Shown: piece after piece, positions 45,200 to 54,407 of the stretch
How positions within the stretch are numbered: the stretch's first letter is position 1
How the letters are laid out: the number at the start of each line of letters is the position of its first letter
Assembly: GCF_009600605.1 (NCBI RefSeq)
Contig: NZ_VWNA01000003.1
Span: 62,001 to 126,000 of the forward strand
Source: Segnochrobactrum spirostomi
GTDB taxonomy: Bacteria; Pseudomonadota; Alphaproteobacteria; Rhizobiales; Segnochrobactraceae
Direction: 5' to 3'
Length of the DNA: 64,000 nt
Notes under the pieces: model-generated
What the model was told of the DNA's origin: nothing
The model's database searches: none
What the model saw: the letters and a program-made list of their open reading frames with translations, nothing else
Translations under genes and position numbers: made by a program

Positions 45200-46342
45200 T
45201 CAATCGGTCAGCAATTCGCCCTTGCGTTCCGGCAGGGCCGTCTCGCCGGCGATCTTGCCGATCACCTTGCCCGGCCAGGCATAGGTCTGGTTGTGGCGGG
45301 CGAACAGGATGCCATCCGTGCCGGCCAGGACGTCGGCCTCGGCGCCGACGGGATCGATGATGCGGGCGACGAGATCGCCCGTCCGCACGTGGTCTCCGAG
45401 CCGTGCGTGATAGGCGACGAGGCCACCCGTCGGCGCAATGAGTTGCTGCATCGCCTCGAGAGGCGTCGCCTCGGCGCGGGGCATCGCCGGCGAGAGGTCG
45501 GACACGCCGCCGACGAGGCCGCGCCGGGCGAGAAAGCGCAGCAGGGCTTCTGCAGTGCGGCGCGCCTCGCGCTCGTCGACGTCGTCGTTCGAACCGAGCT
45601 CGAGGGTGGCCGCGAAGCACGCCGGCGGGATCGGCGCTTCGGGAAAGCGGGCGGCGAGGCTCCACCAGGGGCCGCTGCACGCCTCGTCGAAGGGATGGCC
45701 GCCCGAAATCTCGGCGAGTAGGATCGCGCGGGCCTCGATGTCGGCGGCGAGGTCGCGGGCGTCCGGCCACAGCGGCGTGCCGATATAGAGATGCGGCATC
45801 GCTTCGTTGTCGGCATGCACGTCGAGGACGATATCGGCGTCGTGGGCGAGGGTGAGGAGGTGGTGCCGCAGCGCCGCCGTCTCCGTCCGCGGTGCCCGTT
45901 CGGCGAGTGCCTCGCCCATCGCGGCCCGGATCGTCGCCACGTTCTCCGCCGCATCCTGCGTCAGGCGTTCGCCGAGCGTGTCGGCGATCTCTTTCGCGAG
46001 GTCGGGATAGTCCCGGTTGAAATTGCCAAAGCTTGCGAGGTCGTGGCGACCGTGGAGGAAGCCGCCAACCTGCTGGGCGAAGCCGACCGGATTGGCGAGC
46101 GGGAGCACGACGATCTCGCCCAAAATTTCACCGGCGGCCGCGTGCGTCTCCAGCATCTCGGCGAGATGGCGCAAGGCGAGCATGCCCGGGAATTCGTCGG
46201 CGTGGAGGCCCGCCTGAAGGTAGGCCTTAGGCCGCGCACCCGGTTCGCCGAAGCGCAACACGGTGAGCACGCGGCTCGTGCCCGGTGCCGGAGCCGGAAG
46301 CGGGATTTGCTGGACGACGGCGGGGGAGGGCGCTTGGTCCAT
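45200..46342 (-). CDS. Succinylglutamate desuccinylase/aspartoacylase-family zinc deacylase
   Basis: A 380-residue M14-like metalloenzyme. The zinc ligands are His47 and Glu50 (GLHADE) and His176 (LDVHAD); the catalytic Glu is Glu248 (TLELGS). A C-terminal beta-barrel region (LVAYHARLGDHVRTGDLVA) is common in this family. Members remove N-acyl groups from amino acids such as N-acetyl-aspartate, N-succinyl-glutamate or N-acetyl-diaminobutyrate. The ATG at 46342 follows AAGGA. It diverges from cphA, so a role in supplying or processing Asp/Arg derivatives of cyanophycin is tempting but unproven. Confidence 0.88.
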   Translation of the reverse strand: MDQAPSPAVVQQIPLPAPAPGTSRVLTVLRFGEPGARPKAYLQAGLHADEFPGMLALRHLAEMLETHAAAGEILGEIVVLPLANPVGFAQQVGGFLHGRHDLASFGNFNRDYPDLAKEIADTLGERLTQDAAENVATIRAAMGEALAERAPRTETAALRHHLLTLAHDADIVLDVHADNEAMPHLYIGTPLWPDARDLAADIEARAILLAEISGGHPFDEACSGPWWSLAARFPEAPIPPACFAATLELGSNDDVDEREARRTAEALLRFLARRGLVGGVSDLSPAMPRAEATPLEAMQQLIAPTGGLVAYHARLGDHVRTGDLVARIIDPVGAEADVLAGTDGILFARHNQTYAWPGKVIGKIAGETALPERKGELLTD

Positions 46343-46683
46343 CACAGGGTCCTTCCGAAGGGGCCGCGAAAGGCGCCTTTGCGATCATGGTGTGCCGAGA
46401 AACCGGGCAGCGACCGATATTGCGAGCCGGCTTCCTTCCGGTCTAGGCTCCTTGTGTCGGATGAACGTGTCAGGCGTTTGATGTCGTGAGCGTTTCTTTT
46501 CTCTGCGGATGTCACAGAAGGCGCCGCGACCATCTTGCGCGGGGTGCGCTCGGCGTGTTTTCGCCGCCCCGCCCGTCCGACCTTCATGCGCACCGATAAT
46601 CGAACCCTTTCGCCTTCTCGCCGGTCCCCGGGCTGTGGACCGCGTAGGGGACGTTGCGTTCTCCATCCTTGGGGACCTCGGAT
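46343..46683. other. Divergent promoter region between deacylase and cphA
   Basis: 340 bases without a supported gene. The 46430-46510 stretch (TTTGATGTCGTGAGCGTTTC) is A/T-richer and should contain one or both promoters. No operator was recognised. Confidence 0.45.
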
Positions 46684-49428
46684 ATGGATATCATTTCGAC
46701 CGCCGCGTATGTCGGGCCGAACGCGTACGCGAAGCTGCCTCTCATCCGCCTGATCGTCGGGCTGCGGCATCGCGCCGGGGCGTCGGTCGCGAGCTTCGGC
46801 TCGGAACTTCTCGATCGTCTCGTCGAACTCGTGCCGCCGCTCGGCGCGGATGTGCTGCCCGACGGGACGCGATGGGTCGATCATGCCGCGGGGTCCGAGG
46901 AGGTCGGTCTCGGCGAGCTCATCGCGCGCCTCGCGCTCAACCTCCAGCGGCTGGCGGGCTCGCCGACCGATTTCGCCCGCGCCGCGCCCATCCCCGGCAC
47001 GGAGGACGTCGAAGTTCTCTACGGCTACGAATCCGATGAGATCGGCCTTGAGGCCGCCGAGTTCGCCTGCGACCTCCTCATCGAGCTGATTGCCCCGCGC
47101 GCGTCCGATGACGAGCCCTATAATTTCGAGGAGGAGCTCGAGGATTTCCTGAGCTTTGCCAACCGCCGCTCCCTCGGCCCCTCTGCGCTCGCGCTGGTGC
47201 GCGCCGCTGAGGCCCGCGACATCCCCTGGTTCCGCCTCAACGACCAGAGCCTCATTCAGGTCGGCCAGGGCAAGTACCAGAAGCGGATCGAGGCGGCGCT
47301 GACGAGCCTCACCTCCCACATCGCGGTCGAGATCGCGTCCGACAAGAACGTCGCCAACAAGATCCTCGCCGATCTCGGCCTGCCGGTGCCGAAGCAGCGG
47401 CTCGTCTACGATGCCGGCGAGGCGGTCTCGGCCGCGAACCGGATCGGCTATCCTGTCGTGGTGAAGCCGCTCGACGGCAATCACGGCCGCGGCGTCACCG
47501 TGAATGTCACCAATGACGACGAGGTCGAGCGGGCCTTCGCGGTGGCGGACGACGAGGGCAGCGCCGTCGTCATCGAGAGCATGATCCTGGGCGACGATCA
47601 TCGCCTGCTCGTGATCGACGGCACGCTCGAGGCCGCGGCCAAGCGCGTGCCCGGCCACGTGGTGGCCGATGGGACGCACACGATCGCCGAACTGGTCGAG
47701 ATCGTGAACCAGGACCCGCGCCGCGGCGTCGGCCACGACAACATGCTGACGAAGCTCGAGCTCGACGACCAGGCGTTCCGCCTCCTCGATGAGAAGGGCT
47801 ATGGCGAAGACACCGTCCCGCCCGCCGGCGAGGTCGTCTATTTGCGCAAGACGGCGAACATCTCGACAGGCGGCACCGCCGTCGACGTCACCGATGTCAT
47901 CCACCCCGACAACAAGCTGATGGCCGAGCGGGCGGTCCGCGCGATCGGGCTCGATGTCGGCGCCGTCGATTTCCTGACGACGGACATCACCCAGAGCTAC
48001 CGCGACACCGGCGGCGCCATCTGCGAGATCAATGCGGGTCCCGGCCTTCGCATGCACATCGCCCCCTCCGAGGGCAAGGGACGCGACGTCGGCGGCAAGG
48101 TCATGGAGATGCTCTTCCCGCCGGGCACCCCGAGCCGCATTCCGATCGCGGCGCTGACGGGAACCAACGGCAAGACCACCTGCGCCCGCATGCTCGCCCA
48201 CATCCTCAAGATGGCGGGGCACGTGGTGGGTCAGACCTCGACGGACGCCGTCTATATTGACGGCAACGTCACGGTGAAGGGCGACATGACCGGCCCCGTC
48301 TCGGCGATGATGGTGCTGCGCGACCCCTCGGTCGATATCGCCGTGCTCGAGACGGCGCGCGGTGGCATCGTCCGGTCCGGCCTCGGCTACATGTTCTGCG
48401 ACGTCGGCGCGGTTCTCAACGTCACGTCGGACCACCTCGGCCTCGGCGGCGTCGACACCATCGACGAACTCGCCCGGGTCAAGCGCGTCATCGCCGAGGT
48501 GTCGCGCGACACCTGCGTGCTCAACGCCGACAACGAATACACCCTCAAGATGGCCGACTATTCCTCGGCCAAGAACATCATGTACGTGACCCGCAACCCG
48601 TCCCACGTCCTGGTGCGGGAGCATATCCGGCTCGGCAAGCGGGCGGTCGTGCTGGAGCAGGGCGTCAACGGCGACCAGATCGTCTTCTACGAGAACGGCA
48701 CCCAGATTCCGCTGATTTGGACCCACCTCATCCCCGCCACGATGGAGGGCAAGGCGATCCACAATGTCGAGAACGCCATGTTCGCGGCGGGCATGGCCTA
48801 CGCGCTCGGCAAGACGCTCGACCAGATCCGCACGGGCCTGCGCACCTTCGACAACACGTTCTTCCAGTCGCCCGGCCGCATGAACGTGTATGACGAGCAC
48901 GGCTTCCGGGTTATCCTCGATTACGGCCACAACGAAGCCGCCGTCGGCGCGATGGTCGATCTCGTCGAGCGGCTGAATCCCCGCGGCAAGCGCATCGTCT
49001 GCGCGACCTGTCCGGGCGACCGCCGCAACGAGGACGTGGCGGCGATCGCGGCCAAGATCGCGGGCAAGTTCGACACCTATATCTGCCATCGGGACGATAC
49101 GCTCCGGGGGCGCGGCCCGCGGGAGATCCCGGAACTCATGCGGGCGGCGCTCCTCGCCCTCGGCGTGGCGGACGATGCGATCCATATCATTCCGGAGGAG
49201 AGCGATGCGGTCGACACCGCGCTGAAGATGGCGCGCCACGACGACCTCGTCCTCATCTTCTGCGAGGCGATCACAGCGTGCTGGAAGCGAATCATCTATT
49301 TCAAGCCGGACGAGAGCGTGAAGGAAGCGGCCCCGGTGGTCGGGGCCGTGGACCTGCCGTTCGACGTTCCGGAGGGTTTCAAACTGATCACCGACGAGCG
49401 CGGCGCGCGGATCGCTCCCATCGCCTGA
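46684..49428 (+). CDS. cphA: Cyanophycin synthetase
   Basis: A 914-residue ligase that builds cyanophycin (poly-Asp backbone with Arg side chains) without a ribosome. The N-terminal part opens with DIISTAAYVGPNAYAKLPLI; the ATP-grasp domain (about 210-470) adds Arg, with VVKPLDGNHGRGV and CEINAGPGLRMH; the C-terminal Mur-ligase-like domain adds Asp, with P-loop GTNGKTT at 493-499 and DYGHNEAA near 743. Length and order match CphA1 enzymes. The ATG at 46684 follows GGGGA. The degradation gene begins 13 bases after its stop. Cyanophycin serves as a nitrogen, carbon and energy reserve. Confidence 0.96.
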   Translation: MDIISTAAYVGPNAYAKLPLIRLIVGLRHRAGASVASFGSELLDRLVELVPPLGADVLPDGTRWVDHAAGSEEVGLGELIARLALNLQRLAGSPTDFARAAPIPGTEDVEVLYGYESDEIGLEAAEFACDLLIELIAPRASDDEPYNFEEELEDFLSFANRRSLGPSALALVRAAEARDIPWFRLNDQSLIQVGQGKYQKRIEAALTSLTSHIAVEIASDKNVANKILADLGLPVPKQRLVYDAGEAVSAANRIGYPVVVKPLDGNHGRGVTVNVTNDDEVERAFAVADDEGSAVVIESMILGDDHRLLVIDGTLEAAAKRVPGHVVADGTHTIAELVEIVNQDPRRGVGHDNMLTKLELDDQAFRLLDEKGYGEDTVPPAGEVVYLRKTANISTGGTAVDVTDVIHPDNKLMAERAVRAIGLDVGAVDFLTTDITQSYRDTGGAICEINAGPGLRMHIAPSEGKGRDVGGKVMEMLFPPGTPSRIPIAALTGTNGKTTCARMLAHILKMAGHVVGQTSTDAVYIDGNVTVKGDMTGPVSAMMVLRDPSVDIAVLETARGGIVRSGLGYMFCDVGAVLNVTSDHLGLGGVDTIDELARVKRVIAEVSRDTCVLNADNEYTLKMADYSSAKNIMYVTRNPSHVLVREHIRLGKRAVVLEQGVNGDQIVFYENGTQIPLIWTHLIPATMEGKAIHNVENAMFAAGMAYALGKTLDQIRTGLRTFDNTFFQSPGRMNVYDEHGFRVILDYGHNEAAVGAMVDLVERLNPRGKRIVCATCPGDRRNEDVAAIAAKIAGKFDTYICHRDDTLRGRGPREIPELMRAALLALGVADDAIHIIPEESDAVDTALKMARHDDLVLIFCEAITACWKRIIYFKPDESVKEAAPVVGAVDLPFDVPEGFKLITDERGARIAPIA

Positions 49429-49441
49429 TGGGACGGCCGTG

Positions 49442-51637
49442 ATGTCGATTTACGACTGGTTCTCGCCCCGCGGAGAGAACGGCGATCGCAAGCTCGCCGT
49501 CATCGGCGGCCGTCTGGAAGACGGCAATGCGCTGATCTATGGCGAGATGCACCGCTTGTCGGGTGGCCGTATCCTGGTTTTCCCGACCGCCTCGGCCGAG
49601 CCGGAGGCGGTCGGCCCGGAAACGGTGCAGGTGTTCCGGTCGTACGGGTTCGACGCCGCGCTCTCCCCGGTCCATGGTCCGAACGCCGCCGCCGCGGCCC
49701 GAGATCCCGCGAACGCCGCGGAAGTGGCGCGCTACGGCAGCGTCTATTTTACCGGGGGCAATCAGGTTCACATCGTCGAAGCGCTGGCGCCGGGCGGAAT
49801 CGAGACGCCGGTGCTCGCGGCGATCCGCGAGGCCCACGCCCGCGGCGGCCTGATCGCCGGATCGAGCGCCGGGGCGGCGATGATGTCGCGCGTCATGATC
49901 GTCGGCGGGACCTCGCTCGACGCCACCGTCCACGGCGTGACCGAGGATCCGGAACAGCCCGGCATGCTGCTCGGCGAAGGCCTCGGCTTCTTCCCATACG
50001 GCATCGTCGATCAGCATTTCATCAAGCGCGGCCGGCTCGGCCGGCTCGTCGTCGCGATGGCCAAGACGGGCGTCGAGCGCGGCTTCGGCATCGACGAGAA
50101 CACCGCCTTGTTCGTGACCGGACAGCGCGGCCGGATCATCGGCGAATATGGCGTGTTCGCCCTCGACATGCGCCATGCGACGCTCGATCCGCGGGGACGC
50201 ACGTTCGAGAACATCGGCTTCTCCTATCTCGACCACGGCGACGAGATCGACCTCGTTCGCATGCGCGGCGTGCCGGGGGCCGGTAAGCGCCGGGTGCGGC
50301 AGGGCGAGATCGCCTACCGCGCGCCGGCGCGGTCGCGTCGCAACGTGTTCGGCGCCTACACGCTTTACGACGTGCTGGCCCGTCTGGTGCTCGGCGACCC
50401 AGCTTTCTATGCTGCCGATCGGGCGAGCGCGGTCGACGTCAAGGCCGCCACCGCGGTGACGGTCGAACTCGAACGGATACGCAGCCAGTCCCGGGCGCTG
50501 ATCGCGGTCGAAGAAAACGCGGTCCGCATCACCGCGCTCAACTTCCGCGCCACGGTGATGACGGAGCGGCTGACGCCGTCGCGCCTCGCCCGGCGCGCCG
50601 AGCGGGTCCAGCGGCTCTATGGTGCGAAGCCCTCCGCGGCGGCGCGGCTCATCCTGCTCGGCTCCTCACCGCTTCAGGCCGGCCCCGAACTCACCGCCGA
50701 GATGTTGCAGCGCTGCGAGGGGCCGGTCGGCATCATCGCGGCGGCCTCCGCCGAGCCGGAGCGCACCGCCGCGACCCACGTCGATCTGCTGCGGCGCGAG
50801 GGCGTCGAGGCGTTCGATCTCGGCATCACGATCAACAATATCGGGCGGGCTGGCCGCAACGAGGCGCTGGTTGAGGAGATCGCCGCGCTCAAGACGATCC
50901 TCTTCACCGGCGGCAACCAGATCCGTCTCGTCGAGACGCTGCTCCACCGCGGCGAAGAGACCCCGATCCTGCTCGCGATCGCCAAGGCTCGCGCCAAGGG
51001 CGCCGCGATCATCGCCGCGAGCGGGTCCGCCTCGGCCTTGTCGGACTTCATGGTGGCGGGCGGCACCTCATTCGACGCGCTCCGCTACGGCGTTTCCTCG
51101 GACCAGGGGCACAACGGCCTCGTCATCCAGGAGGGCATCGGCTTCTTCGGCGGCGGGATCGTGGATCAGAACGTCTTCTCGTCCCGCCGTCTCGGCCGGC
51201 TGATCGTCGCCTGCGCCGAGGAGGGCGCGCCCCACGGCTTCGGCATCTGTGAGGAGACGCTGATGGATGTCTCCGGGGACGGCAGCCGGGTCGACGTCGC
51301 CGGCCGCAACGGTGTCGTTCTCGTCGAGGTCGACGCGAGCAATCTGGTCCTCCAGAGCGACAGCTTCGTCGCCCGCGGCGTCAAGCTGACCTTCGTCCGG
51401 CCGGGCGACAGTATCGAGCTCCCGACCGGGATCGTTCGCCGCAACACGCCGGTCGAACCGGCGACGGCCGCTCTCGACCGCCTGGTGCGCGAGCTCGCCG
51501 CCGATTGTTCGGCGCTGCCGCTCTCGCCGCGGCCGATCGACCCTCACCGCTACCGCGCGATCGAGATGGGCGTCGTCGAGCAGGGCGCGGGAATCGTGAA
51601 GATCGACATCGCGTCTCCCCGCGACGATCGCGACTGA
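49442..51637 (+). CDS. Tandem cyanophycinase-like protein (S51 peptidase, second domain degenerate)
   Basis: A 731-residue protein of two S51 domains; ordinary cyanophycinase has one of about 270-300 residues. Domain 1 (about 15-290) has FTGGNQ, the nucleophile Ser142 in GSSAGA, His192 in VDQHF and Glu219. Domain 2 (about 400-650) aligns without gaps: FTGGNQ is kept, Ser527 lies in a changed AASGSA loop and the His is replaced by Asn577 (VDQNV). It therefore looks inactive or altered in specificity. A 100-residue linker joins them. Cyanophycinase releases beta-Asp-Arg dipeptides from cyanophycin. A GTG directly before the ATG is an alternative start. It forms an operon with cphA. Confidence 0.88.
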   Translation: MSIYDWFSPRGENGDRKLAVIGGRLEDGNALIYGEMHRLSGGRILVFPTASAEPEAVGPETVQVFRSYGFDAALSPVHGPNAAAAARDPANAAEVARYGSVYFTGGNQVHIVEALAPGGIETPVLAAIREAHARGGLIAGSSAGAAMMSRVMIVGGTSLDATVHGVTEDPEQPGMLLGEGLGFFPYGIVDQHFIKRGRLGRLVVAMAKTGVERGFGIDENTALFVTGQRGRIIGEYGVFALDMRHATLDPRGRTFENIGFSYLDHGDEIDLVRMRGVPGAGKRRVRQGEIAYRAPARSRRNVFGAYTLYDVLARLVLGDPAFYAADRASAVDVKAATAVTVELERIRSQSRALIAVEENAVRITALNFRATVMTERLTPSRLARRAERVQRLYGAKPSAAARLILLGSSPLQAGPELTAEMLQRCEGPVGIIAAASAEPERTAATHVDLLRREGVEAFDLGITINNIGRAGRNEALVEEIAALKTILFTGGNQIRLVETLLHRGEETPILLAIAKARAKGAAIIAASGSASALSDFMVAGGTSFDALRYGVSSDQGHNGLVIQEGIGFFGGGIVDQNVFSSRRLGRLIVACAEEGAPHGFGICEETLMDVSGDGSRVDVAGRNGVVLVEVDASNLVLQSDSFVARGVKLTFVRPGDSIELPTGIVRRNTPVEPATAALDRLVRELAADCSALPLSPRPIDPHRYRAIEMGVVEQGAGIVKIDIASPRDDRD

Positions 51638-51681
51638 ACGCGGGCTTCGCGCCATCCGTTGGAACGTCTCGTGCGCATCCG

Positions 51682-51726
51682 TCTTTCTCTCGAAAGGGAT
51701 ATGTGCTATTTCTTTCCCTCGAAAGG
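51682..51726 (+). promoter_or_regulatory. Paired operator repeats before the RES/Xre operon
   Basis: Two 16-base copies, TCTTTCTCTCGAAAGG (51682-51697) and TCTTTCCCTCGAAAGG (51711-51726), differ in one base and start 29 bases apart. Each is a CTTTC-N4-GAAAG dyad. Between them lies an A/T-rich stretch (ATATGTGCTATTT) that may hold the -10. The second copy ends eight bases before the antitoxin ATG and doubles as its ribosome-site region (AAAGGA). They are good candidates for antitoxin autorepression. Confidence 0.65.
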
Positions 51727-51734
51727 ATGGTGCC

Positions 51735-52118
51735 ATGCTCAATGCGGAGCGCGTGATCGAGACCAAGCCGGCGGAAGGCGAAGTTCTCGCCAAGGCCCTG
51801 GTGCGGGCGGCCGACCAGCTCGCTTTGCCGGCCCGTCTTCTCGGTGCCGTCGTCGGTCTCTCCGAGCCGACCGTTTCACGGTTGAAGCGGGGGCGCTTTG
51901 CCCTCGAACGGGGTACGAAGCCGTTCGAACTCGCGCTTCTCTTCGTCCGCTTCTTTCGATCGCTCGACGCCATCATCGGCGGTGACGAAGGGGTCGCCCG
52001 CGCGTGGCTGCGGGCCGACAATCTCGCGCTCGGCGGCAAGCCGATCGACAAGATCCAGACGGTGAGCGGGCTCGTCGATGTCATCGCCTATCTGGACGCC
52101 CGCCGCGCTCTCGTCTGA
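51735..52118 (+). CDS. Xre/MbcA/ParS-type antitoxin
   Basis: A 127-residue antitoxin. The N-terminal helix-turn-helix (LLGAVVGLSEPTVSRLKRG) binds DNA and the C-terminal DUF2384 toxin-binding part is recognised by FRSLDAIIGGDEGVARAWLRADN, shortened here to GVARAWLRADN, and by LVDVIAYLDARRALV at the end. It overlaps the RES toxin gene by 41 bases, the normal order for this system. It should neutralise the toxin and repress the operon through the repeats upstream. Confidence 0.9.
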   Translation: MLNAERVIETKPAEGEVLAKALVRAADQLALPARLLGAVVGLSEPTVSRLKRGRFALERGTKPFELALLFVRFFRSLDAIIGGDEGVARAWLRADNLALGGKPIDKIQTVSGLVDVIAYLDARRALV

Positions 52119-52845
52119 GGCGCACGCCTTCCGCGGGCGCGGCTGGCGCCTTGTGGAAGCGCAGCATCGCGTCTCGACCCTGAAGCTCGTCGACACGCTC
52201 GAGGAGCAGGCGCTCCTCGAAGATCTCCTCGAAGAGACGAAACCGCCGTTGCCGCCCGAATGCCGCGGCCTCGATTATCTCCTCGCGACGCCCTTCCGGT
52301 ACGGCGCGCTCTATCCCACGGGCTCGCGCTTCCGCCGCGCTGGCCGAACGCTCGGCGTGTTCTATGCCGCGGCGCAGGTCGAGACGGCGGTTGCCGAAAT
52401 GGCGTTCTACCGGCTCCTCTTCTTCGCGGAATCGCCGGCCACGCCCTGGCCCGCGGAGCCGGGCGAATACACCGCCTTCGCGGCGGCGCTCATGACCGAT
52501 CGTGCCCTCGATCTCATGGAGCCGCCCTTGTCGGAGGATCGCGCCGCCTGGACCCACCCGACGGATTATCGCGCGACGCAGGACCTCGCCGACGCGGCGC
52601 GGACCGTCGACATCGCCCTGATCCGCTACGAATCCGTGCGCGATCCGCAGCACGGCGCCAACTTGGCCGTGCTCACCTGCGCCGCGTTCGCCGAGCCGCG
52701 CCCGGTCGAGCGCCAGACCTGGCGCCTTCGCCTCAGTCGCTCCGGCGTCCAGGCCATGTGCGATTTCCCAAACGCTCGCCTCGGCTTTCCGCCGGACCTA
52801 TTCGCGGCCGATCCCCGGCTCGCTGGCTTTCCCTGGCAGCGGTGA
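52078..52845 (+). CDS. RES-domain toxin
   Basis: A 255-residue toxin of the RES family, whose characterised members deplete NAD+. The conserved core runs from TPFRYGALYPTGSRFRRAGR to VETAVAEMAFYR (Arg and the key Glu are visible), followed by the usual C-terminal strands (DPQHGANLAVL). The start overlaps the antitoxin gene, so translation is coupled. On a repABC replicon this pair probably acts as an addiction module, though a role in stress or phage response is also possible. Confidence 0.88.
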   Translation: MSSPIWTPAALSSEAHAFRGRGWRLVEAQHRVSTLKLVDTLEEQALLEDLLEETKPPLPPECRGLDYLLATPFRYGALYPTGSRFRRAGRTLGVFYAAAQVETAVAEMAFYRLLFFAESPATPWPAEPGEYTAFAAALMTDRALDLMEPPLSEDRAAWTHPTDYRATQDLADAARTVDIALIRYESVRDPQHGANLAVLTCAAFAEPRPVERQTWRLRLSRSGVQAMCDFPNARLGFPPDLFAADPRLAGFPWQR

Positions 52846-52893
52846 GCGCGAGGCCCACCAGCTTCATTCTGTCGGAGTGGGTTGAACCTCGCT

Positions 52894-53724
52894 CTATTGG
52901 ATGAGGCAAATGGCTCCAACCGCGACGGTCGCGGATGCGAGGACCCGAAGGAGCGAGAGCTTCTCCCCCAAGAAAAGCCAGCCGATCAAGGTCGCGAAGA
53001 GCACGCTTGTCTCGCGCAGGGCGGCGATTGGGCCTGCTGGACCGCGGGCGAATGCCGCGACGACAGCGGCATAAGCGATGACCGCGACGGCGCCGCCCGC
53101 GAGGGCCCTCCAAGTCTCCGGCGCCCTCATATCCAGTCGGAGGCGGCCGCGCGCGATGGTGTGGGCGAGCGGCAGAAGAATGCCATATCCCACGAGGACC
53201 CACGCCGTGTACGCGTTCGAACCGTCCGCCATGCGTACTCCAAGCGAATCGATCGTTGCATAAGCGGCGATGATCGCCCCGGTGCAGAGAGCATAGGCGA
53301 GACTTCGTCCGGGGATTCTGGCTCGACCGAGAGCGAGACTGGCAATGCCGCCGGCGATCAGCAACACGCCGAGCACTTCATGGGGTGTCGCGCGTTGAGC
53401 GGCGAAAACGACGGCCGAGAGTGTGACGAGAACCGGGACGGTTCCGCGAACGATCGGATAGACCTGCCCGAGCGCGCCGTGGCGATAGGCGGCGACGAGA
53501 AACAAAGAATAGGCCGTCTGCAGGACAGCTGAGGCCAGAATGTACGGCCACACCGCCAGGGCGGGCAAAGGGAGAGCAATCACGAATGGGATCGCAAGGA
53601 CCGTCGAGGCCACGCTCATGAGCGTGACGGTCTGGAGCCGGTCTCCTCCCCCGCGGAGGAAGGCGTTCCATGTCGCATGGAGAACGGCTGCGGAAAGCGC
53701 CAAGGCGATGACAAGAGGGGTCAT
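52894..53724 (-). CDS. EamA/DMT-family transporter
   Basis: A 276-residue protein with ten hydrophobic segments in two EamA repeats (first repeat LHATWNAFLRGGGDR and a YSLFLVAAYRHG turn; second ending ETSVLFATLIGWLFLGEKLS). This family exports metabolites and drugs. Its ATG overlaps the stop of the TetR gene (ATGA), so the regulator and exporter form one operon. Confidence 0.9.
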   Translation of the reverse strand: MTPLVIALALSAAVLHATWNAFLRGGGDRLQTVTLMSVASTVLAIPFVIALPLPALAVWPYILASAVLQTAYSLFLVAAYRHGALGQVYPIVRGTVPVLVTLSAVVFAAQRATPHEVLGVLLIAGGIASLALGRARIPGRSLAYALCTGAIIAAYATIDSLGVRMADGSNAYTAWVLVGYGILLPLAHTIARGRLRLDMRAPETWRALAGGAVAVIAYAAVVAAFARGPAGPIAALRETSVLFATLIGWLFLGEKLSLLRVLASATVAVGAICLIQ

Positions 53725-54290
53725 GCGGCGGGCGCGGGCGAGATGAGCTGGAGCGCAGCGCCTTTTGCTGCGGTGATGGCCTCGTCCCCGTGGCCCAATT
53801 GGGCGAGGAGGGTCGCCCCCTCGATGAGCATCACGAGAACCGTCGCCTTCGCGACGGCAGCAGGCGGTGTCTCCTCCAGCAGCGCGGCGAGGCGGTTACG
53901 CATCGCGATCTTCTGCGCGGCTGCGGCGCGATGGACGGGATGGTTTACATCGCCGTATTCCGCGATCGCGTGGGCGAAGAGACAGCCATGAAAATCACGT
54001 CGCCGAAACCATGCCGCGTGCCAGTCGAAAACGCGGGTGACTTTCTCGGCTGGGGTTGCGTCGGCTAAGGCGAGGTCGTCGAGCTGCCGCGCGAACCGTT
54101 CGGCGCGCCGCTCGAGCACCTCAATGATCAACTTATCCTTACTCGGAAAGTGGCGATACATCGTCATCTTCGCCACCCGAGCCTCCGCAATGATCCGATC
54201 GATGCCGGTCGCGTGAAATCCATCCCTTTTGAACAGATCGTATGCGGTTCGGACGATGAGCTGGCGCTTGTCGTGCTCGGACGGTGTCAT
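53721..54290 (-). CDS. TetR-family transcriptional regulator
   Basis: A 189-residue repressor with an N-terminal TetR helix-turn-helix (IVRTAYDLFKRDGFHATGIDRIIAEARVAKMTMYRHFPSK, core GIDRIIAEARVAKMTMYRHF) and an all-helical ligand domain. It is translationally coupled to the DMT transporter gene and probably controls that operon in response to an exported compound. Confidence 0.92.
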   Translation of the reverse strand: MTPSEHDKRQLIVRTAYDLFKRDGFHATGIDRIIAEARVAKMTMYRHFPSKDKLIIEVLERRAERFARQLDDLALADATPAEKVTRVFDWHAAWFRRRDFHGCLFAHAIAEYGDVNHPVHRAAAAQKIAMRNRLAALLEETPPAAVAKATVLVMLIEGATLLAQLGHGDEAITAAKGAALQLISPAPAA

Positions 54291-54407
54291 TTCCAGCCCT
54301 TGTGATGAGACAGGTCTGTATCATCACGGGATGGGTGCGGCGTCAAGAGCAGCCCGCGGCATATACGAACGCTGGCAGGTAGGCGGCTCTGGCAGCGGTG
54401 AGGGCTC

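Noticed and set aside
46342-49239. 965-codon open frame antisense to cyanophycin synthetase
   Set aside because: No domain or ribosome site; it arises because high-GC third positions avoid stop codons on the opposite strand.
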